Assembly: GCA_030592165.1 (NCBI GenBank)
Contig: JAUVKC010000023.1
Coordinates: forward strand, 1-12,472
Reading direction: 5' to 3'
Source of the DNA: Candidatus Buchananbacteria bacterium
GTDB lineage: Bacteria; Patescibacteriota; Patescibacteriia; CAIXNZ01
DNA: 12,472 bases
The notes below the pieces were generated by a model. The model saw only the letters and a list, made by a program, of their open reading frames with translations. It was not told the DNA's origin and did not search any database. Positions 1 through 6,846 of this stretch are shown piece after piece (the first letter of the stretch is position 1; every line of letters starts with the position of its first letter). A program made the position numbers and the translations under genes.

Positions 1-796
1 CAGTACACCAGCCTGTTCCATAGCTTTGAAGTGATTCTACTAAAGGCATATGATCAGAACCTTGAGCATATTTCATCCACTCACCTTCTGTATTAATTAA
101 TTTGTTTTGTTCTGTTGGTGTAACTTTTTCTATGGCATAAGCGTAAAGTTTACCAAAGTTTTCTGATTGAATAATTTTTTGTAATTCTTCATTACCATTT
201 TCTACTGGTATATCTTCCTTATTAACTTTTTTAACTATTATATCTATAACATAAGCTAGCGCTTCTCTATTTAAATCTGGAAAAGGCGCGACTGTATTTT
301 TTTTACGTTTAGCAAAAGCATGTTTTTCCTTATCAAAAGATGCTAATTTAAGCATGCTTTTAAACGACCAATACTTGGCCCAAACAGGATAAACACTTGC
401 GTCAGGGCCAGAAAAATACTCTACCCAGTTATCCAGAGTTGATTCTTGATCTGCCACAAGAACTTCTGCATGTTGTTTTTTATCTATTTCAATATCACCA
501 TGACCTTGTTCACGAGCTAGACGTTTTTGTAAATTCCAATAACTTTGAGGGATATTTTTTGGCTTAATAACGTATTGTTTATGATAATATTTTTTGATTC
601 GTTCTAAAACTCGCGGATCATCATAGTGACCATGAGTTTTTTCTATAACTTTAAACCAAGCCTCAAGTTTATCTTTAGGTTTTTGTGATGTTTGTTCACC
701 TTTCTTTTTCTTTCGTTTCTGTTCGTGCTCTACTTCTTTTGAAGTATGGAATTTAGGATCTTTTTGGTGAATAAATTGTTCGCCTGGTTGTTTCAT
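1..796 (-). CDS. Hypothetical protein, C-terminal part beyond window edge
   Basis: An uninterrupted minus-strand frame of 265 codons runs from an ATG at 796 to the window edge with no stop, so the C-terminus lies outside. The N-terminus is polar and lysine-rich (KRKKKKGEQ near residues 28-35). The middle is rich in Trp, Tyr and charged residues, and no signal peptide or membrane segment is visible. The last visible residues read SYGTGWCT (258-265), with a Trp-Cys pair in a glycine turn. I associate this style of GTGWCT motif with a conserved but uncharacterised Patescibacteria protein, from memory only. The start has no SD; the upstream bases are an ATTCG-type repeat (799-836). It lies downstream of murC and the GxxExxY gene in the same direction. 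Function unknown. Confidence 0.75.
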   Translation of the reverse strand, partial: MKQPGEQFIHQKDPKFHTSKEVEHEQKRKKKKGEQTSQKPKDKLEAWFKVIEKTHGHYDDPRVLERIKKYYHKQYVIKPKNIPQSYWNLQKRLAREQGHGDIEIDKKQHAEVLVADQESTLDNWVEYFSGPDASVYPVWAKYWSFKSMLKLASFDKEKHAFAKRKKNTVAPFPDLNREALAYVIDIIVKKVNKEDIPVENGNEELQKIIQSENFGKLYAYAIEKVTPTEQNKLINTEGEWMKYAQGSDHMPLVESLQSYGTGWCT

Positions 797-798
797 AA

Positions 799-836
799 TA
801 TTAATGCGAATATACGAATAATGCGAAGCTACGAAT
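799..836. repeat. Left inverted ATTCG-rich repeat flanking the GxxExxY gene
   Basis: Read on the minus strand, this is two tandem copies of a unit ATTCGTnnnTTCGCATT (the second copy is ATTCGTATATTCGCATT). Its reverse complement aligns almost base for base with 1305-1343, so the two blocks form imperfect terminal inverted repeats around the GxxExxY gene. The block begins two bases before the ATG of the downstream hypothetical gene and contains the GxxExxY stop codon. Confidence 0.75.
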
Positions 837-1296
837 TTTTTAAATATTTTTTTATTTTATTTTCAAAGATTTTTTGTTCTATCTTTTCTTCTTTTTTATA
901 ATTTAAATTTAATACACGTCTAGGTTTTATATATCTTTGTCTAAAATTAACGATCAATCCTAATTTTTTATTATAAGAGTTTAAATATCTTTGTACCTGA
1001 TAATAATCCTGTTTTGTTATAAACATTTTAGTTTTTAATTCTAATACAATACAGTCCTCAATAATAAAATCTAAAATATTTCGTCTTGCTTTCTCACCGT
1101 CAAATGCCTGGGGTAATACTTTTTCTCTTTCATAGTTTATACCATTTTCTGCAAATAAAGTCTCAAGATAATCTCCATACTGTTTTTCATTTAAATAACG
1201 ACCTAATTCATTCTGAACATCAAAACAAATCCCCGTTATTTTGTAAGATAATTCTGGATACAAAATATCATTTCTATGTAATTTTTTATTATTCAT
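829..1296 (-). CDS. GxxExxY family protein
   Basis: A 155-residue protein matching the GxxExxY family (PF13366/TIGR04256 type), which is named for a Gly-x-x-Glu-x-x-Tyr motif; here the equivalent reads GRYLNEKQY (32-40). The family has a PD-(D/E)XK-like nuclease fold. Matching residues here are Asp76 in ILDFII, Glu86 and Lys88 in LELK, and a QVQRYL segment at 100-105 that resembles the family's conserved QLxxYL. The C-terminus is a lysine-rich tail. The biological role of the family is not established. The gene sits between murC and a hypothetical gene, has no SD, and its stop codon and upstream region fall within inverted repeats. Gene plus repeats therefore look like an inserted cassette. 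Family assignment is firm; nuclease activity is inference. Confidence 0.9.
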   Translation of the reverse strand: MNNKKLHRNDILYPELSYKITGICFDVQNELGRYLNEKQYGDYLETLFAENGINYEREKVLPQAFDGEKARRNILDFIIEDCIVLELKTKMFITKQDYYQVQRYLNSYNKKLGLIVNFRQRYIKPRRVLNLNYKKEEKIEQKIFENKIKKYLKNS

Positions 1297-1304
1297 AAAT
1301 TATT

Positions 1305-1343
1305 ATTCGTTGATTCGTATTTTATTCGTTAATTCGCATTAAA
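1305..1343. repeat. Right inverted ATTCG-rich repeat flanking the GxxExxY gene
   Basis: On the plus strand, two tandem copies of ATTCGTnnATTCGnATT (ATTCGTTGATTCGTATT, then ATTCGTTAATTCGCATT). It is the inverted partner of 799-836. The block fills nearly all of the gap between the GxxExxY start and murC and overlaps the murC stop codon at 1339-1341. Confidence 0.75.
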
Positions 1344-2730
1344 CTAAACCCCTTGCAACCTGATCAATCGTCCCTGCCCCCATAATCAAAACAACGTCAT
1401 CTGATTTAACATTATCTAATATCATTTCTTTTGTTTTATCTAAATCAGGAGAATATACAATTTTCGGATCATTGACTTCAGCTACAATATCTTGTGAACT
1501 AATTTGATCCTCTTCTTCCCTACCAGCTACATCATATATTTCCGAAAGAATAACCAAATCAGCCTGACTTTCGACAAAAGTTTTGACAAATCCATTGAAC
1601 AATTTTTTTGTTCTTTTTTTCTGATGCGGCTCAAAAGCTACTATTAATCTTTTATCAGGATAAAATTCTTTGGTAGCTTGAATTGTCTTGGCAACTTCTG
1701 TTGGATGATGGCCATAATCAGAAATAATCAAGGCACCATCTTTATCTTCACCTTGACCTGATAACTGCCCAACAATTTCAAAACGCCTCCAGGCACCCTT
1801 ATACTGCGCTAAGGCGTCTTTAATTGTATCAAGCTTAATATTTATTTCCATGGCTAAAAGGAGTGGACCTAGAGCATTTAAAATATTAAATTTACCAGGA
1901 ATCTGCAAATTAAAATCTTTAAGTTCCTGCCCCTTATAAACTGGTTTAAATATTTGCCTGCCGTGATCAACCTTGATATTTCTGGCAATCAAATCAGCTG
2001 ATTCATTTTCGATCCCATAACTCAAAACCTGACAATCTGGTTTTTCTATTTGTTCTTTCAAAACAGGATCATCTGCGTTATAAATAAAATAGCCGTCATG
2101 AGGTATCTTATTTATAAATTCCTGAAACACTTCAATTGTATGATTAAGATCAGTAAAATAATCAGGATGTTCAAACTCGATATTATTTACAATAACTATC
2201 TTGGGGTTTAAATTAAGTAAATGCGACTTATACTCACAAGCTTCTACTATAAAATAATCACTTTTACCCATTCTTAAATTACCGTCCCATTCTTTTATTT
2301 TTGAACCAACAATAACAGTGGGATCTAAACCTGCTTTATCAAATATTAATCCAGTCATAGCTGTAGTTGTTGTTTTACCATGAGTAGCAGTTATAGCGAT
2401 GGTAGTTTTATCCTGAGAAAATTGCCCTAAAAACTCAAAATAATTCATAATTTCTACTTTCAACTTTTTACTTTTAACTAATTCCTGATTATCATCTTGC
2501 ACAGCTGCAGTATAAACAACCAGATCAACATCATCTGGCACATTTTCTTTTTTATGCTCACCAATTACAATCTTTGCTCCTAGCTTTTGCAATTGTTTTA
2601 TCAAATCCGAATCAAACATATCTGAACCTGTTACTTCTTTTCCCTGTGTAATCAAAAGCTTAGCAACAGCAGAAATGCCGATACCACCGATGCCGATGAT
2701 GTGTGCTTTTTTTATTTTAGATAATTCCAT
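1339..2730 (-). CDS. murC: UDP-N-acetylmuramate--L-alanine ligase (MurC)
   Basis: Cytoplasmic ATP-dependent ligase that adds L-Ala to UDP-MurNAc, the first peptide step of peptidoglycan synthesis. At 463 residues it has normal MurC length and all three Mur domains. The N-terminal substrate-binding Rossmann part carries GIGGIGIS (13-20). The central ATPase has the P-loop ATHGKTTTT (115-123) and the NNIEFEHPDYF segment (182-192). The C-terminal domain has GAWRRFE (312-318), DYGHHPTE (338-345), FEPHQ (366-370) and GAGTI (451-455). The usual DEYD/DESD-type segment after the P-loop is replaced by ACEYKSH (164-170), and the NNIEFEH wording is close to that of murein peptide ligase Mpl. A MurC/Mpl-like substrate preference is therefore an alternative. 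The ATG directly abuts the methyltransferase stop codon, indicating translational coupling. No SD. Confidence 0.93.
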   Translation of the reverse strand: MELSKIKKAHIIGIGGIGISAVAKLLITQGKEVTGSDMFDSDLIKQLQKLGAKIVIGEHKKENVPDDVDLVVYTAAVQDDNQELVKSKKLKVEIMNYFEFLGQFSQDKTTIAITATHGKTTTTAMTGLIFDKAGLDPTVIVGSKIKEWDGNLRMGKSDYFIVEACEYKSHLLNLNPKIVIVNNIEFEHPDYFTDLNHTIEVFQEFINKIPHDGYFIYNADDPVLKEQIEKPDCQVLSYGIENESADLIARNIKVDHGRQIFKPVYKGQELKDFNLQIPGKFNILNALGPLLLAMEINIKLDTIKDALAQYKGAWRRFEIVGQLSGQGEDKDGALIISDYGHHPTEVAKTIQATKEFYPDKRLIVAFEPHQKKRTKKLFNGFVKTFVESQADLVILSEIYDVAGREEEDQISSQDIVAEVNDPKIVYSPDLDKTKEMILDNVKSDDVVLIMGAGTIDQVARGLV

Positions 2731-3432
2731 TTATTTTTTCGCAATTGTAATTATATTTCTTGTGTTAGCTACATTTTTAATGATTTCAAAACCAGCTTTT
2801 TTGACTAATCGAGTTGTTGTAATTTCATTAAAAGCATAAATATATCGTAAATACTTATTTTGCCATGGTATAAAAACATCCTGCAAATCAAGATTCTTAG
2901 CTTTTACACCTTCAATAATTTCTTTGTTAGGTTCAGCGATTTTTAAAAGACTGTATTTAATGATATATTTAATATATCGTTTTTGGAGTAAGTTCCAGTT
3001 TGTCATTAATAATTTCCCGCCTGGCTTTAATACTGAATAAGCGTTTTGTAAAGCTTGCAAACGCAACTTTGAACTTGGAATATGATGTAGGGTTGCGACT
3101 AATAAAACGATATCATACTTGTTTTTCAATTTTGATAAATCCAGAATATCCATTGTTTCAAAATCGTATTTAGGCCATTTTTTTTGAGCCTCAAGTACCA
3201 GATTCGCTGAATTATCAATTCCTAAATAATTTGGTTCAAACTCTTTCAGCATAGCTAAAAGTCGGCCATTACCACAACCAATATCAAGAACATCTTGACC
3301 TTTTTGCAAATATCCTTTAAAATACTCAAATTCAGGCCATAGCCTGGCACGACTCTGTGAAAAGTCAGAAGCTATAGCGTCATAAAGCTCTTTGTTTTTG
3401 AGTAATATTTTTAAGGCTATTGTTTGTTTCAT
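2731..3432 (-). CDS. Class I SAM methyltransferase, Trm9/ALKBH8 type (putative tRNA U34 methyltransferase)
   Basis: 233 residues from the ATG at 3432. The SAM site is VLDIGCGNGRL (48-58), the acidic residue after strand 2 is in GIDNS (71-75), and LHH (115-117) is the post-II motif. Beyond the generic fold it shows Trm9/ALKBH8 hallmarks: YDAIASDFSQSR (17-28) followed by WP (32-33), and late in the chain DVFIPW (185-190) and RYIYAF (196-201). Yeast Trm9 has YNEIAPHFSQTR, DVFVPW and RYYHLY at the corresponding places (recalled from memory). Trm9 methylates cm5U34 to mcm5U34, and the next gene, divergent, is Elp3, which makes cm5U34. An in-frame ATG at 3483 and a TTG at 3486 exist, but that extension runs through repeat-like AT-rich DNA, so I prefer 3432. 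First gene of the unit with murC. Target specificity is inference. Confidence 0.85.
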   Translation of the reverse strand: MKQTIALKILLKNKELYDAIASDFSQSRARLWPEFEYFKGYLQKGQDVLDIGCGNGRLLAMLKEFEPNYLGIDNSANLVLEAQKKWPKYDFETMDILDLSKLKNKYDIVLLVATLHHIPSSKLRLQALQNAYSVLKPGGKLLMTNWNLLQKRYIKYIIKYSLLKIAEPNKEIIEGVKAKNLDLQDVFIPWQNKYLRYIYAFNEITTTRLVKKAGFEIIKNVANTRNIITIAKK

Positions 3433-3439
3433 GTGTTTA

Positions 3440-3504
3440 ATAATGTTTATTAAGTTAAATGAGGTTAGATAATGTTTAATCATCAATTAACTTCACTTAA
3501 CCTC
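3440..3504. repeat. AT-rich divergent intergenic repeat (direct and inverted copies)
   Basis: The stretch between the divergent methyltransferase and elp3 contains a perfect 10-bp direct repeat ATAATGTTTA (3440-3449 and 3469-3478) and an inverted pair GAGGTTA (3461-3467) / TAACCTC (3498-3504). It must hold both promoters, but no convincing -35/-10 pair could be picked out on either strand. Confidence 0.5.
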
Positions 3505-3514
3505 AAATACCCTT

Positions 3515-5086
3515 ATGAACGTCTATCAAGAGATAGTAAAAAAATTAAATAGTGGTAAAATCACTAATCATAAAGACCTCAATTACCAGACCAGGAAAAT
3601 TTCTGGTAGTTTTCATATTGCAGCACCTTCAAAAATTAATTTACTTAAAGCTTACCAAAAATTAGTAAAAAATGAAACCATTAAACCCAATCCTGTTTTA
3701 GCTAAATTATTAACAAAACGGGAAATCAGGACTCTTTCAGGCGTAGCACCGATAGCTGTATTAACAAAACCATACGAATGTCCAGGTCAATGTGTGTTTT
3801 GCCCAAACGAAAAAGCTATGCCTAAATCATATTTATCAAACGAACCAGCTGTAATGAGAGCAATTTTATGTAATTTTGATGCTTTTAAACAAGTTGAATT
3901 GCGTTTACGGGCCTTAAAAAATACAGGTCATCAAACAGATAAATGCGAACTTATTATAATGGGCGGTACTTGGTCATATTTACCAAAAAGATACCAAACT
4001 CAGTTTATCAAACGATGTTTTGATGCTTTTAATGGCAGAAAAGCCAAAAATCTTGAACAAGCTCAAAAATGGAATGAAAAAGCTAAGAACCGGGTAATAG
4101 GTTTAACACTGGAAACTCGGCCTGATTACATTGATGTCAAAGAAATCAAACGGATGCGTGAACTTGGTTGTACCAGAGTTGAAATCGGTGTGCAAACCAT
4201 TGATGATAAAATACTAAAATTAACCAAACGGGGTCACCTAACTGATCAGACAATTATAGCCACTAAGTTATTAAAAGACGCGGGATTAAAAGTCTCATAT
4301 CATACAATGCCCAACCTACCTGGATCAACACCTGCCAAAGATTTAAAAATGTATAAAGATTTATTTAGCAATCAGAACTTTCAGCCTGATATGCTTAAAA
4401 TATATCCTTGTGTAGTAACCAAAGATTCCAAGCTAAACCAATGGTACAAAAAAAAGAAATTCAAACCATATACTGACAAACAACTTCTGGATCTAATGAT
4501 TAAAGTAAAAAAATTAATTCCCCGATATGTTAGAATTACCAGACTAATTCGTGACATTCCAAGTGAAAGTATTTTAGCTGGTAATAAAATTTCAAATCTA
4601 CGTCAGCTAATCCATGATCAACTCAAAAACACTGGCGAATTTTGCCAATGCATAAGATGTCGTGAAGCAAGGAATACCCAATTTACAATGAACAATGCAC
4701 AATTATCAATAAAAAAGTATCAAGCCTCTCAAGGTACTGAATATTTTTTAAGCTATGAATCAAAAGACAAAAAAACTTTATTTGCTTTTTTGAGATTAAG
4801 ATTACCAAAAAATATTGATCCTCAATTAATAAAAGCCTTACCAGAAATTAAAGATGCAGCTTTGATTCGCGAAGTCCATACCTACGGTCAGTTAATTCCT
4901 CTTAAATCAAAAACAAAAGCTGTTCAGCATATTGGTCTGGGGAAAAGACTTATCAAAGAAGCTGAAAAAATTGCTAAGCAAAATAAATTTAATACAATCA
5001 CTGTTATTTCAGGTATTGGCGTCAGAGAGTATTACAAGAAACTAGAGTATAAACTGTCTGAAACATACATGACAAAAGAGCTTTAA
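3515..5086 (+). CDS. elp3: tRNA uridine-34 carboxymethylaminomethyl-type radical SAM/GNAT enzyme Elp3
   Basis: Single-subunit Elp3 (523 residues, close to bacterial and archaeal Elp3). The family uses a radical-SAM 4Fe-4S centre and acetyl-CoA to install a carboxymethyl group at C5 of wobble uridine U34. Visible elements in order: an N-terminal tRNA-binding region; the radical SAM cysteines CPGQCVFC (89-96, CxxxCxxC); GGTWS (150-154); LETRPD (199-204) and RVEIGVQ (221-227) of the barrel; the zinc-type cysteine cluster CQCIRC (377-382); and the C-terminal GNAT fold with HIGLGKRL (472-479) for acetyl-CoA and REYYKKLEY (504-512). All key residues are present. No other Elongator subunit is seen, as expected in bacteria. 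It diverges from the Trm9-like methyltransferase gene, suggesting a shared modification pathway. No SD ahead of the ATG. Confidence 0.95.
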   Translation: MNVYQEIVKKLNSGKITNHKDLNYQTRKISGSFHIAAPSKINLLKAYQKLVKNETIKPNPVLAKLLTKREIRTLSGVAPIAVLTKPYECPGQCVFCPNEKAMPKSYLSNEPAVMRAILCNFDAFKQVELRLRALKNTGHQTDKCELIIMGGTWSYLPKRYQTQFIKRCFDAFNGRKAKNLEQAQKWNEKAKNRVIGLTLETRPDYIDVKEIKRMRELGCTRVEIGVQTIDDKILKLTKRGHLTDQTIIATKLLKDAGLKVSYHTMPNLPGSTPAKDLKMYKDLFSNQNFQPDMLKIYPCVVTKDSKLNQWYKKKKFKPYTDKQLLDLMIKVKKLIPRYVRITRLIRDIPSESILAGNKISNLRQLIHDQLKNTGEFCQCIRCREARNTQFTMNNAQLSIKKYQASQGTEYFLSYESKDKKTLFAFLRLRLPKNIDPQLIKALPEIKDAALIREVHTYGQLIPLKSKTKAVQHIGLGKRLIKEAEKIAKQNKFNTITVISGIGVREYYKKLEYKLSETYMTKEL

Positions 5087-5255
5087 TTATCCACACCATC
5101 GTTTTCCTAAAAAAAATATTTATGATATTATATAAATATTCAGAATGTTGGTTTAATGCGAGATGTTGATGATGGATGCAATGTTCCTTGGAAATTCCCA
5201 AAAACCAAACCAAATTTTAACTAAAAATAAAAATCATCAATCAAACCCCTTTCTG

Positions 5256-5287
5256 ATTGTTTCCCGTAATTTATTACGGGAAACAAT
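5256..5287. repeat. Perfect 15-bp inverted repeat
   Basis: Arms ATTGTTTCCCGTAAT and ATTACGGGAAACAAT are separated by only TT. On neither strand is the hairpin followed by a T-run, so it is not a canonical intrinsic terminator. It could stabilise the 3' end of the elp3 mRNA or bind a dimeric protein. Confidence 0.7.
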
Positions 5288-5481
5288 AAAAAAATCAACC
5301 AGTTAAAAAACTGGAAATTGATATAGGTTCGTAAACCAGCCCTTTTTTACGTTGACCTCCTTTCCTGGGGGTCCATGAGGGTCCCAAACATAAAATTCCG
5401 GATGATTTATGGCGGTAAAACTCATAAATAGAGATAAAAGCGCTTGCGCTTGAACCATAAATCATCTGGTTTTTCACATAA

Positions 5482-5508
5482 GGCCATCAGTAAAATGATG
5501 TCCTTTTT
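5482..5508 (+). terminator. Intrinsic terminator upstream of glyA
   Basis: GGCCATCA (5482-5489) pairs with TGATGTCC (5496-5503) with one mismatch and a 6-nt loop, followed by TTTTT. It ends whatever plus-strand transcript crosses the non-coding region (elp3 read-through or an RNA gene) just before the glyA promoter. Confidence 0.5.
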
Positions 5509-5511
5509 ACT

Positions 5512-5540
5512 TTGACAAATATACAAATTACCATTAAAAT
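5512..5540 (+). promoter_or_regulatory. Near-consensus sigma-70 promoter of glyA, leaderless
   Basis: TTGACA at 5512-5517, a 17-bp spacer, and TAAAAT at 5535-5540. Transcription would start about 7 nt later, near 5547, and the glyA ATG is at 5550. The message would therefore have almost no 5' leader, matching the absence of an SD. Confidence 0.75.
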
Positions 5541-5549
5541 ACAATTATT

Positions 5550-6797
5550 ATGAAAAACTTAGGACAAACCGATCCAAAAATTTATCAGAAAATTAGAAAT
5601 GAACTTGATCGTCAAAAAAACGGTCTTATTTTGATTGCCTCTGAAAATTTCACATCAACTGCCGTACTAGAAACAATGGGAACTGTTTTAAATAATAAAT
5701 ATGCTGAAGGTTATGCCAAAGCAAGATATTATACGGGGAATAAATTTATCGACAATATTGAAACATTAGCCATTGAACGAGCAAAAAAATTATTCAAGGC
5801 TGAACATGCTAATGTCCAACCACATTCAGGAACTACAGCAAATTTAGCAGCTTATTTTAGTTTGTTAAAACCAGGTGATAAAATACTTTCCATGGACTTA
5901 GCTTGCGGAGGTCATTTATCTCACGGTGCCAAAGTAAGTCTTGTTGGTCAGCTTTTTGAACCGATTAGTTATACAGTCAATAAAAAAGACGGTTTAATTG
6001 ATTATGACCAAATAAATGAATTGGCTAAAAAAGAAAAACCACAATTAATAATCAGTGGGGCTACTGCTTATCCTCGACAAATCGATTTTGAAACTATTGG
6101 TCAAATTGCCAAAGATAACAATGCTTACCATCTTGCTGATATTTCTCATATTGCTGGTTTAATTATTGCCGGACAGCATCCAGAAGCTACACCTTTTGCT
6201 GACATTGTAACTACAACTACTCACAAAACCATGAGAGGTCCAAGAAGTGCTATTATACTTTCAAAAAATAAGCTGGCTAAAAAAATCGACACATCTGTTT
6301 TTCCTGGTACTCAAGGCGGTCCTTTAGAACAAATGATCGCAGCTAAAGCTGTTTGTTTTCAAGAAGCTATGACTGATAAATTTACTAATGATCAAATACA
6401 AACAGTAAAAAATGCTAAAAAAATTGCTCAGATTTTAATTGATAATGATCTTAAACTTATCACCAACGGAACTGATAATCATTTAATTTTAATTGACTGC
6501 ACTCCATTGAATATTACTGGAAAGCAAGCTGCTCTTGCTCTGGAAAAAGTCGGGATTTATACTAATTTTAACACAATACCTTTTGACTCTCGTCCAGCCA
6601 AAGATCCTTCTGGTTTACGTCTTGGCACACCAGCCTTAACTACTCAAGGTATGAAAGAAGCTGAAATGGAAATAATCAGTCAAGTAATTATTGATATATT
6701 GAAAAACCCACAAGATAATAATATAAAATTAAAAGCCAAAAAACTTGTCCAAGAATTAACTCAAAAATTTCCTATTTATCAGGAACTAAAATATTAA
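5550..6797 (+). CDS. glyA: Serine hydroxymethyltransferase
   Basis: PLP enzyme converting serine plus tetrahydrofolate to glycine plus 5,10-methylene-THF. The 415 residues match the bacterial length (about 415-420). Visible signatures: the LIASENFTS region (28-36), the YAEGYAKARYYTG substrate loop (51-63), HSGTTANLA (92-100), the cofactor-contacting DISHIAG (197-203) and the PLP-lysine motif TTTTHKTMRGPR (221-232, Lys226), then GGPLEQ (256-261). All catalytic elements are intact. Start chosen because a consensus promoter ends just upstream and no earlier in-frame start fits. folD follows 49 bp downstream in the same direction, so the pair likely makes and uses methylene-THF together. A strong promoter and a leaderless start suggest steady expression. 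Confidence 0.96.
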   Translation: MKNLGQTDPKIYQKIRNELDRQKNGLILIASENFTSTAVLETMGTVLNNKYAEGYAKARYYTGNKFIDNIETLAIERAKKLFKAEHANVQPHSGTTANLAAYFSLLKPGDKILSMDLACGGHLSHGAKVSLVGQLFEPISYTVNKKDGLIDYDQINELAKKEKPQLIISGATAYPRQIDFETIGQIAKDNNAYHLADISHIAGLIIAGQHPEATPFADIVTTTTHKTMRGPRSAIILSKNKLAKKIDTSVFPGTQGGPLEQMIAAKAVCFQEAMTDKFTNDQIQTVKNAKKIAQILIDNDLKLITNGTDNHLILIDCTPLNITGKQAALALEKVGIYTNFNTIPFDSRPAKDPSGLRLGTPALTTQGMKEAEMEIISQVIIDILKNPQDNNIKLKAKKLVQELTQKFPIYQELKY

Positions 6798-6846
6798 ATT
6801 ACTTTAAGCTCAAAGCATTCTGCCCTTTGCTCACAGCCAAAAATAT

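Larger units (their letters stand above)
5087..5510 (+). other. Non-coding, hairpin-rich region between elp3 and glyA
   Basis: No convincing gene. In order: an AT-only inverted repeat (5115-5140); a perfect 15-bp inverted repeat with a 2-nt spacer (5256-5287, arms ATTGTTTCCCGTAAT); CCAGTT/AACTGG (5299-5314); a hairpin GACCTCC/GGGGGTC (5354-5373); a long-range 15-bp stem with one G-U pair (5398-5412 with 5455-5469) enclosing a smaller AAGCG/CGCTT hairpin; and a terminator (5482-5508). Either a long structured elp3 3' UTR or an unidentified plus-strand RNA. Conserved tmRNA, RNase P and SRP RNA signatures were looked for and not found. Confidence 0.45.

Noticed and set aside
3433..3486. N-terminal extension of the methyltransferase from ATG 3483 or TTG 3486
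   Set aside because: It translates repeat-like AT-rich intergenic DNA, lacks an SD and lies ahead of where Trm9-type proteins begin; kept only as an alternative start.
5156..5224. Plus-strand 22-codon frame starting MRDVDDG
   Set aside because: Short, no SD, no well-placed promoter, several competing ATGs nearby; no way to tell it from chance.
5295..5477. Minus-strand 60-codon frame starting at a GTG
   Set aside because: It lies across the arms of a long inverted repeat, has no SD, opposes both neighbours and its frame looks like chance within a structured non-coding stretch.
5087..5510. Possible tmRNA, RNase P RNA or SRP RNA
   Set aside because: The length would suit the first two, but the conserved cores (tmRNA TpsiC-arm/CCA end and tag, RNase P GAGGAAAGTC, SRP GNAR-loop region) are not present on either strand.
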